64,000 bases of DNA from the NCBI GenBank assembly GCA_027533185.1, contig JAPZTS010000023.1:92742-156741 (forward strand), written 5' to 3'. Each line of letters begins with the position of its first letter. Within the stretch, counting starts at the first letter, position 1. Below, piece by piece: positions 57,893-64,000 of the stretch. Made by a program: the position numbers and the translations under genes. This DNA comes from Leptospira sp. Its GTDB lineage: Bacteria; Spirochaetota; Leptospiria; Leptospirales; Leptospiraceae. Under the pieces are notes generated by a model. It was not told the origin of the DNA and ran no database searches. It saw only the letters and a list, made by a program, of their open reading frames with translations.

Positions 57893-57919
57893 AAAGCAGT
57901 CTAGAGTGAAGAGTGCTAA
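57893..57919. promoter_or_regulatory. CIRCE-like HrcA operator 2
   Basis: A second copy has a perfect right half GAGTGCTAA (57911-57919), a 9-base spacer and a left half AAAGCAGTC (57893-57901) with three mismatches. The two right halves are 32 bases apart. It ends directly before the ribosome site of the first hsp20 gene. Confidence 0.7.
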
Positions 57920-57933
57920 ATAGGAGAATGAAG

Positions 57934-58377
57934 ATGCTTTTTAGAATCTTAGACACACCGACAAAGAACAATCAGTTTTGGAGGGATTTTGATCGTTTCA
58001 ACGACGAAATCACAAGAAGTATTTTGGGCAGTCAATTTGGCTCCGTTCGAAACTACCCACCGGTAAACCTTTACTCGAAGGAAGAAGAGGCTTTGGTGAC
58101 TTGCCTTTTGCCAGGCTTTACTTCTGAGGCAATTGATATACAAATCAAAGACAATCTTCTTTCCATTTCTGGCAAACGGATCAAAGAGGAGCTTGCAGAA
58201 GGAACAGAAGTCCATAGGCGAGAGATCTTTGACGGAGACTTCCAGAGAACTTTGGAACTTCCGTTTCGAGTGAATCCGGAAGCAGTGCAGGCAAATTACA
58301 AAAATGGAGTCCTTAGCATCCACCTTCCAAGAAGGGAAGAAGATAGACCGAAGAAAATTTCTATTACTACAAACTAG
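57934..58377 (+). CDS. Small heat shock protein, Hsp20/alpha-crystallin family (first)
   Basis: From the ATG at 57934 (AGGAG site seven bases upstream) the protein has 147 residues: a short N-terminal arm, an alpha-crystallin domain (about 40-138) with LLPGFTSEAIDIQIKDN, the family ANYKNGVLSIHLP motif, and a short tail. Small heat shock proteins bind unfolding proteins. Two CIRCE-like operators precede the gene, so HrcA control is expected. Confidence 0.93.
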   Translation: MLFRILDTPTKNNQFWRDFDRFNDEITRSILGSQFGSVRNYPPVNLYSKEEEALVTCLLPGFTSEAIDIQIKDNLLSISGKRIKEELAEGTEVHRREIFDGDFQRTLELPFRVNPEAVQANYKNGVLSIHLPRREEDRPKKISITTN

Positions 58378-58386
58378 GAGACTTAT

Positions 58387-58791
58387 ATGAATACTTTAAT
58401 AAAAGACAATGAATCTAATGTTTCTACTGAACAACTAGAAAATAACAAATCTGAGGTGGGGAAACCAATAAAAACCTACTCACCTAACGTGGATATTTTT
58501 GAAACTCCTACCGAACTTAGATTCCGGGTGGAAATGCCTGGAGTGGAAAGGAAGGACGTACAAATTACTATGGAGAAAGACCAGCTAACCATTGAGGGAA
58601 AATTTTCTTTCGAAATGGGAGATGGAGGCAAAATCCAGTGGTCTGAATTTAAAGAGGGTTCTTACCTTCGTAAATTTACGATTGGAAAGGCAGTAGATTC
58701 TGAACTTGCGAAAGCGAGCGTAAACAACGGAATTCTGGATCTGGTTCTTCCAAAAATTGAACCGAAAAAAACAAAAATTCAGATACAGTAA
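58387..58791 (+). CDS. Small heat shock protein, Hsp20/alpha-crystallin family (second)
   Basis: The 134-residue product has an alpha-crystallin domain (about 35-125) with VEMPGVERKDVQITMEKDQL and ASVNNGILDLVLPK. It starts nine bases after the first hsp20 stop, with the GGAG of the first gene's end region as ribosome site. The pair is a typical tandem of sequence-diverged Hsp20 proteins that may form mixed oligomers. A terminator follows. Confidence 0.93.
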   Translation: MNTLIKDNESNVSTEQLENNKSEVGKPIKTYSPNVDIFETPTELRFRVEMPGVERKDVQITMEKDQLTIEGKFSFEMGDGGKIQWSEFKEGSYLRKFTIGKAVDSELAKASVNNGILDLVLPKIEPKKTKIQIQ

Positions 58792-58835
58792 TTCTAGCGG
58801 GGGAGTTTAACTAACTTACCCCTTGTTACTTGTAT

Positions 58836-58872
58836 TTTCAAAAGCCGTAGCAACTAACTACGGCTTTTCTTT
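58836..58872. terminator. Bidirectional terminator between hsp20 and hisC
   Basis: AAAAGCCGTAG (58840-58850) and CTACGGCTTTT (58858-58868) form an 11-base perfect stem with a 7-base loop, flanked by T-rich sequence on both strands. The hisC stop codon (58858-58860) lies inside the stem. Confidence 0.85.
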
Positions 58873-59955
58873 TAAAATATTCGAAATCTCTAATAAGAGT
58901 CTTTCATTCTCAGTTTTGGTTCCAACCGTAATTCGTATGAATTCTCTGGAAATCCCTGTCGAAAAATAGCGGATGAGGATTTGCCTTTCTTTTAGTTTTT
59001 GGTAAATGGACTCGGGAGAAATACCAGCATTGGGTTTGCAGAAGAGAAAATTTGTTTCGGAAGGAAGTACAAAAAAACCTAATGCTTCTAACTCTCCTTT
59101 TAAGGACGACCTTTCCTCGATAACTAGTTTTCTTTTTTCTTCAAAATACTCCTTATCCAAAAATGAAATCTCTGCAATCTTTTGTTCTAATATCCCAACA
59201 TTATACGAATCTTTTAATTTGCGTATCAAGCCTATGAGATCGCTATTTCCCATCAAATATCCAACTCGTAATCCTGCGAGTGCATAAGATTTGGAAAAAG
59301 TCCGAGAGACAACTAGATTTGGAAAATTTTTTATTTCATCAACAAGTGAACTTCCGTTTGGAGAAAAGTCGATATAGGCTTCGTCGCATAGTACAATTCC
59401 CGAAAAAGTTTTACAGAGATTTTTGATTTCTTCTTTTGGTTCCAAAATTCCCGTGGGGGCATTGGGGTGCGCAAAACACAAAAGTTTTCCTTGAACTCTC
59501 CTGAGGGTTTCCATATCAAAATGATAGTTTGGCAGTAGAGGGATACTTTGAAACTTTGCTCCCACCATAACTTGATCCGTCATGACAGGGTAGTAGGAAT
59601 AAGACGGATCCGGGGATACAACTACGTCACCTGGACCAACGACAGCTTGGAAGAGTAGTCGTAATGCCTCGTCGGATCCATTGGTAACTAAAATCTGGTC
59701 GGGTGTAAGGTTGTATTCCTTTGAAATTGCAGTTTGGAGTCCAACAGAATGGTAGTTAGGATACTTTCGGAGAAGCCCAGTTTCGAAAATCGAATCCATA
59801 CATTCTTTGATTTTGGGAGAGGGTGGGTATGGGTTCTCATTTGTATTCAGCTTAATGGTTTCGGCAGAAAGTGATGGTTGTTCACCCGGTGTATAGGGTT
59901 TGAAATCCAGAACCTCTTTTCGCACCCATCCTTCGATTTGCAATTTTTGGTTCAT
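58858..59955 (-). CDS. hisC: Histidinol-phosphate aminotransferase
   Basis: From the ATG at 59955 the enzyme has 365 residues. It shows KLNTNENPYPPSP, VTNGSDEALRLLFQ, the PLP-lysine region SRTFSKSYALAGLRVGYLMG and the C-terminal RYFSTGISREFIRITVG. It converts imidazole acetol phosphate and glutamate to histidinol phosphate; related members act on aromatic amino acids too. The ATG overlaps the leuA stop (ATGA), placing hisC in the leucine gene message. The stop is inside the terminator stem. Confidence 0.93.
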   Translation of the reverse strand: MNQKLQIEGWVRKEVLDFKPYTPGEQPSLSAETIKLNTNENPYPPSPKIKECMDSIFETGLLRKYPNYHSVGLQTAISKEYNLTPDQILVTNGSDEALRLLFQAVVGPGDVVVSPDPSYSYYPVMTDQVMVGAKFQSIPLLPNYHFDMETLRRVQGKLLCFAHPNAPTGILEPKEEIKNLCKTFSGIVLCDEAYIDFSPNGSSLVDEIKNFPNLVVSRTFSKSYALAGLRVGYLMGNSDLIGLIRKLKDSYNVGILEQKIAEISFLDKEYFEEKRKLVIEERSSLKGELEALGFFVLPSETNFLFCKPNAGISPESIYQKLKERQILIRYFSTGISREFIRITVGTKTENERLLLEISNILKEKP

Positions 59956-61454
59956 AAGCGGTTTAGCGCATTGATATAGGCTTTTGCGCAAGCTTCAATG
60001 ATGTCGGTTGAGTCACCCTTTCCCACAACTCGCTTTTCTCCTAATTCAATGGTGACACTGGCTTCAGCCATAGCATCTGTGCCTTCGGTAACAGGGGAAA
60101 TCACAAGGCGAGATAGAAGGGGTTTTATCCCTGTTATATGGTCTATTGCCTTGAAGATACTGTCAACGGGACCGTCTCCTTCCTGGGAAGATTCCTTGGT
60201 TTCATTGCCAACCTTTAGAATAACTTTTGATTTGGGTGGGTGGTTTGTGCCAGTACTTTGTTCAAAGGAAATCAATGCATAGGTTTCCTCAACTTGGGAA
60301 CGGCTCACTTCCGCTTGGAAAAGAGCTGCAATGTCTTCGTCAAAAACTTCCTTTTTTTTATCGGCAATCTCTAGAAATCGATTGTATGCGTTATCAATCT
60401 CTTCCGGCTTGGGGTCAAAACCGAGTCGAATGATACGATCTTTGAAGCCTGCTCTTCCCGAGTGCCTTCCCAAAACCATACGATTGGATTTGAGGCCTAC
60501 AGATTCAGGAGTCATAATTTCATATGTCTGCCTATTCTTAATGACTCCGTCTTGGTGGATTCCCGATTCATGGGCGAATGCGTTGGCTCCAACAATGGCT
60601 TTGTTAGGTTGAACTACCATTCCTGTGATGGTTTTCACGAGATGAGAACCCCGAGTGATCAGTGTTGAATCGATCTTTGTTTCCACGCCGAACTTATCTT
60701 TTCTAGTTTTCAGTGCCATGACAATTTCTTCCATGGCTGTGTTGCCCGCACGTTCACCGATACCATTTATAGTGCATTCAATTTGGCGACCCCCAGCAAG
60801 TACGGTTGCCAGTGAATTGGCGACCGCAAGCCCTAAATCATTATGACAGTGAGCAGAAAAGATAACTTTATCCGCTCCTTTAACTTCTTTTTTCAAGAAC
60901 TGAAAGAGATCCATATATTCTTGTGGTGTCGTATAACCGACTGTATCTGGAATATTAATTGTGGTTGCGCCTTCTTCAATGACGGCTTCCACAAGTTCAC
61001 GTAAAAAACTCCATTCGGATCGAGTGGCATCTTCCGGAGAAAATTCAACATCTTCAACAAAGTCTCTGGCCATCCTAACAGCATTCCGCGCCATTTCCAA
61101 AACTTCCGCCGGAGATTTGCCAAGTTTGTGTTTCATATGAATGGGAGAACTTGCAATAAAGGTATGAATTCGTTTTAACTTTGCTGGTTTTAATGCATCT
61201 CTCGCAGCTTCCAGATCAGCGCGCATGGCACGTGCGAGTCCACAGATGATCGGTCCTTCGATCTCCCGGGCGATCCTTTGGACTGCGTTGAACTGCACAG
61301 GTGAGGAAACAGGAAATCCTGCTTCAATGATATCCACTCGCATCCGAGCCAGATGCTGCGCAATCTCCACCTTTTCATCTTCGCTCATGGCAGCGCCTGG
61401 GCATTGCTCTCCGTCTCGCAGTGTGGTATCAAAAATACGTACAAAATCTTCCAT
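59952..61454 (-). CDS. leuA: 2-Isopropylmalate synthase
   Basis: LeuA condenses acetyl-CoA with 2-ketoisovalerate, the first leucine-specific step. From the ATG at 61454 the protein has 500 residues with FDTTLRDGEQCPGA, the metal motif SAHCHNDLGLAVANSL, NGIGERAGNTAMEEIV, and a C-terminal allosteric domain (about 375-500). Leptospires also have the related citramalate synthase CimA; the motifs here fit LeuA better. A longer frame to 61532 would overlap the upstream membrane protein gene, supporting the later start; ATG 61469 is also possible. Confidence 0.9.
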   Translation of the reverse strand: MEDFVRIFDTTLRDGEQCPGAAMSEDEKVEIAQHLARMRVDIIEAGFPVSSPVQFNAVQRIAREIEGPIICGLARAMRADLEAARDALKPAKLKRIHTFIASSPIHMKHKLGKSPAEVLEMARNAVRMARDFVEDVEFSPEDATRSEWSFLRELVEAVIEEGATTINIPDTVGYTTPQEYMDLFQFLKKEVKGADKVIFSAHCHNDLGLAVANSLATVLAGGRQIECTINGIGERAGNTAMEEIVMALKTRKDKFGVETKIDSTLITRGSHLVKTITGMVVQPNKAIVGANAFAHESGIHQDGVIKNRQTYEIMTPESVGLKSNRMVLGRHSGRAGFKDRIIRLGFDPKPEEIDNAYNRFLEIADKKKEVFDEDIAALFQAEVSRSQVEETYALISFEQSTGTNHPPKSKVILKVGNETKESSQEGDGPVDSIFKAIDHITGIKPLLSRLVISPVTEGTDAMAEASVTIELGEKRVVGKGDSTDIIEACAKAYINALNRL

Positions 61455-61486
61455 CTCATTCCAGATCATAGCTTCGGGGGAAAGTG

Positions 61487-62854
61487 TCAAGGAGTATGAG
61501 ATGATCGCAACCGGAATGCCCCGGTGATCCATTTGTAGGGTTCACCCGTTTCCGTAACTGGAATGGATTCCCACTTGCCCTCGGACCAAAAACGAATGGG
61601 CTTTTCCCTTTCGTAGTCTACTTCTTTGGGCGGAGGAAGTTTAAGTGAAACATCAAATCTCTCCGTTTTCACGTAAAAGGAAAAAACCAAAAAGATCAAA
61701 ATGGAAATCTTTAGGCAAGAAGTTAAAAGAATTTGGATTTTTTTGGATGGAAAGTAACTCCAGTCAGATAACTGATTCAATTGGATAATCCCAGTTAACA
61801 AGGAATAGATGAGGAATGGGAAAAAATACCGTATTGGAAATGGGTTTTCGTAGGTAAATCTTCCAATTAATAATGTAACAAGCAAACTAAAACTAAAGAA
61901 GAGTATACTTAATTTTCGTTTGTTACTTCCTTGAAACACGATAGCAAGAAAACTTAAACCCAGCAAAAAAAACAAGGTAGGGGTCTTATAAAACATGACC
62001 TTAAAAAAATCATATAAGTAGTGAATGGAAAGTGATAGGATTTGGAAAAGATCTAAAGAAAAGATTTTTTGCTGAAGTATAAAAAAACTCTTTGGAATGC
62101 TGAATAATTGTTGGATATAAAAAAGAGTTAGTTCACCAAAAAAAACGATTAGAAAAAAAATATATAAAATACGATTATTCGGAAATCTTGAGAGTTGGTT
62201 CTTTTCCTGAAGAATCATTAGATAAAAAACTCCACCAATCGAAAAGGCCAATCTATCAGAGATATAAAGAAAGAAAAAGAGAATCACAAATAAAGCTAAC
62301 ATAAGTTTGGACTTCGTATCAAAAAATAGATTAGGGAAGAGAATACGAACTCCCAATAGAAATAGAATAAAAAGAAAACCTGTAGAATGGTGGGCACTAG
62401 CAAAAAGAGTATGAAGGATTTTTGGGGATTCATCGAAAAAGATTGAAAGGATGATAAAAAACCATAGAAAAAGGGTTACCTGGTAGACATATTTTCTTGC
62501 ATAGTAGGAATCTCTCCTAAACTTCCAAAATATATATATCCCTAACTGAAACGTTAAAAATTGAAAAACTCCGTATACTGTGGGCAGATATAAAAAGGGG
62601 AAACATAAATAAAGAATACCCATAACAATTCCATCCGGAAAAAAATAGGGAGAAGGAGGTAGAATCCAACCTTGCCATTCTCCTCGAAACATGTCCTGAA
62701 TGAAGACGGGAAGAAATAGGTTGTCGGCAGAGTACAAAAAGCTGAAATAGAATGTTTCGCATAACAGAAAGGATATGAACGTGGATAAGATTAGAAAGAG
62801 TATGAATCGAATCGATTCGCTCTTCCAAATTTTTCGAGAATTTTGAACGGTCAC
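61487..62854 (-). CDS. Polytopic membrane protein of unknown function
   Basis: The 455-residue protein (GTG start at 62854) has about 10-11 membrane helices and a C-terminal soluble tail (about 400-455). The long first loop (SADNLFLPVFIQDMFRGEW) recalls GT-C-type glycosyltransferases, but no catalytic motif is clear. It lies 32 bases upstream of leuA on the same strand and is probably cotranscribed. It diverges from the gene at 62870, with only 15 bases between the starts. Confidence 0.7.
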   Translation of the reverse strand: MTVQNSRKIWKSESIRFILFLILSTFISFLLCETFYFSFLYSADNLFLPVFIQDMFRGEWQGWILPPSPYFFPDGIVMGILYLCFPFLYLPTVYGVFQFLTFQLGIYIFWKFRRDSYYARKYVYQVTLFLWFFIILSIFFDESPKILHTLFASAHHSTGFLFILFLLGVRILFPNLFFDTKSKLMLALFVILFFFLYISDRLAFSIGGVFYLMILQEKNQLSRFPNNRILYIFFLIVFFGELTLFYIQQLFSIPKSFFILQQKIFSLDLFQILSLSIHYLYDFFKVMFYKTPTLFFLLGLSFLAIVFQGSNKRKLSILFFSFSLLVTLLIGRFTYENPFPIRYFFPFLIYSLLTGIIQLNQLSDWSYFPSKKIQILLTSCLKISILIFLVFSFYVKTERFDVSLKLPPPKEVDYEREKPIRFWSEGKWESIPVTETGEPYKWITGAFRLRSSHTP

Positions 62855-62869
62855 AGTCTAATAACATAG

Positions 62870-63226
62870 ATGAGTGAAGGGAAAGAAAAACAATTTTTAA
62901 ATTTTTTCTCCGTCAATTTGTTTGCGGGAGAAGATTCGCGAAACATACTGGAGGCATACCGAACCTTTTTAAACGGAAAGGTCCTACATAGCACCAAACA
63001 ACATTCTGAATATCAATTAAATACGGGTGAGCGGATTGTATTCTCTGTTGAATCTGAAGATTGCCCGGTGAGACCTGGAACAGTCACATTTTGGACAAAT
63101 CGCGGTATGAAAGTTCGATTTCCATCGAACTTTCGTTTGGTATCAGCTCCGAGTCATCAAAAGTATGAGCTTTGGGAGGATCCTTACGGAAATTGGATAT
63201 GGCTCTATTTTTTGGTTGATAAATAA
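62870..63226 (+). CDS. Hypothetical protein (118 residues), possibly VOC-like
   Basis: The 118-residue product has a beta-rich pattern ending KYELWEDPYGNWIWLYF, which resembles the last strand of vicinal-oxygen-chelate (glyoxalase/dioxygenase) domains (DPDGNxIEL). The expected metal-binding residues are not all visible, so this is tentative. No ribosome site is seen before the ATG; a TAATAA hexamer (62859-62864) ends five bases upstream, which would fit a leaderless transcript. The 3' end overlaps the convergent gene by 22 bases. Confidence 0.6.
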   Translation: MSEGKEKQFLNFFSVNLFAGEDSRNILEAYRTFLNGKVLHSTKQHSEYQLNTGERIVFSVESEDCPVRPGTVTFWTNRGMKVRFPSNFRLVSAPSHQKYELWEDPYGNWIWLYFLVDK

Positions 63227-63969
63227 TCTCGGAGTCTGTCTGGAAAATCGGAGATAAGTCCGATGACACCTGCACCCAAACATTTTTCCCAATTGCTGGG
63301 ATCATTTACTGTATAGGGTACGACACCAAGATTTTCTTTTTTTAGTTGGGATACAAATTCTTTTGTGACAGAAGTAAAATGCGGAAGAATCAGATCTGGC
63401 TCATAATCCAAATAGTTTGCAGGTAGCTTATCTCCCTTTTCGAGAAGATACCCACGAAGCAAGTTTGGATTTTCTTTTTGGATGAGTTTTAAAATTTCCC
63501 AGTCAAAGGATGATACAAAAGATCTAGTTACCAAATGGAACTGATCGATCAATTTTAATACTTTTGCAACAAGTTGTTCCCTCTCTTTTGGATCCTGTTG
63601 AGATTTGAGTTCAATATCAAAAATCGTAGTCTGAGGTAAAGATTCCACTACCTCTTGTAAGGTGGGAATTGTCTCTCCTTCAAAATCTTCGCTAAAAAAT
63701 AATCCAGATTCCAAGGATTTGAGCTCTTTCAAACTAAGATTTCGAACAGCGCCAGTTCCATCCGTGGTTCGATCCACAGTAAAATCATGGATTACAACGG
63801 GTTCTCCTGTTTTGCAAAGCATTGTATCCAATTCAAATAGATTGGTATATTCACTACCCATAAGAAACGATACTATTGTGTTTTCCGGAGAAATTCCCTT
63901 AGCCCCTCGGTGCCCAATATTGGCTGGGAAGGGAGAGAGAAGTGATGAAATCTGTTTGGTTCTTGGCAT
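63205..63969 (-). CDS. Glycerophosphodiester phosphodiesterase (GDPD family)
   Basis: The 254-residue protein has the GDPD catalytic set: IGHRGAKGISPENT (His20), the metal ligands in LFELDTM (Glu46, Asp48) and VIHDFTVDRTTDG (His61). It hydrolyses glycerophosphodiesters from phospholipid breakdown to glycerol-3-phosphate and an alcohol. No signal peptide, so it is cytoplasmic as UgpQ. Its ATG has a weak AGGA site. The gene ends overlapping the 118-residue gene. Confidence 0.92.
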   Translation of the reverse strand: MPRTKQISSLLSPFPANIGHRGAKGISPENTIVSFLMGSEYTNLFELDTMLCKTGEPVVIHDFTVDRTTDGTGAVRNLSLKELKSLESGLFFSEDFEGETIPTLQEVVESLPQTTIFDIELKSQQDPKEREQLVAKVLKLIDQFHLVTRSFVSSFDWEILKLIQKENPNLLRGYLLEKGDKLPANYLDYEPDLILPHFTSVTKEFVSQLKKENLGVVPYTVNDPSNWEKCLGAGVIGLISDFPDRLRDYLSTKK

Positions 63970-64000
63970 TCTATCCTGCTTGGATGGTGGATTCCATTCC

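Noticed and set aside
61455..61532. Longer leuA start at 61532
   Set aside because: It would overlap the membrane protein gene, and the conserved LeuA N-terminus begins after the ATG at 61454.
63971..64000. Possible end of another minus-strand gene before the GDPD gene (frame ending GMESTIQAG then TAG)
   Set aside because: Only nine codons are visible before the window ends, which is not enough to support a gene.

Overview
The window looks like a chromosomal segment of a Leptospira species. The evidence is a spirochaete-type FlaB flagellin, an LPS pathway gene (lpxC), OmpA-type and many short-signal lipoproteins, adenylate cyclases and SpoIIE phosphatases with large membrane sensor domains, and a cyclic-nucleotide-gated K+ channel of the SthK/LliK kind. 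Base composition is moderately AT-rich. I did not run any search, so the species is not assigned; a saprophytic or environmental leptospire is my guess. The sequence is densely coding, with no CRISPR array, insertion sequence or intact prophage.

Layout. 1-6064 (minus strand): an open-ended YadG-like ABC ATPase, the tRNA hydroxylase TrhO, a flavin disulfide reductase, endonuclease I, a glyoxalase II-like hydrolase and SerA. The three genes at 1-3151 overlap at their start/stop codons. 6070-8889: a lipoprotein, lysS and a putative DUF218-like membrane protein. 8946-11666: tRNA-Leu(GAG), a GC-rich hairpin-filled stretch without a convincing gene, then an AT-rich segment with two unknown genes. 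11733-24018: WG-repeat lipoprotein, TPM protein, alpha/beta hydrolase, renalase-like oxidoreductase, amino-acid permease, a membrane class III adenylate cyclase, and a REC-GGDEF-EAL protein whose output domains look catalytically dead. 23749-32953: RNA-binding protein, pepN, acyl-CoA synthetase, a TPR protein coupled to a phage-type YopX-like gene, an orphan ParA, the cyclic-nucleotide-gated channel and ybaB.

33039-43521: OmpA-type lipoprotein, flagellin, PduO-type adenosyltransferase, peptide transporter, PtsI, lpxC, and an MCE/Mla phospholipid transport operon (mlaD, mlaF, mlaE). The operon's first gene encodes a secreted protein built from about 17 repeats of roughly 20 residues. It is joined to mlaE by an ATGA overlap and is my best candidate for an undescribed component: a possible outer-membrane partner of the Mla system. 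43568-49095: ddl, then a tight minus-strand operon of lipoprotein, AI-2E family protein, xseA, xseB and a sodium/solute symporter.

49189-56811 (plus strand): DedA, a 1050-residue sensor/SpoIIE phosphatase/TPR protein, a FemX/GNAT-like acyltransferase, clpS and clpA. The acyltransferase ends one base before the clpS start, which suggests a link with the N-degron pathway. 56784-63969: a small membrane protein and RidA; two small heat-shock protein genes behind two tandem CIRCE-like operators; the leuA-hisC pair with an upstream membrane protein; a small unknown protein; and a glycerophosphodiesterase.
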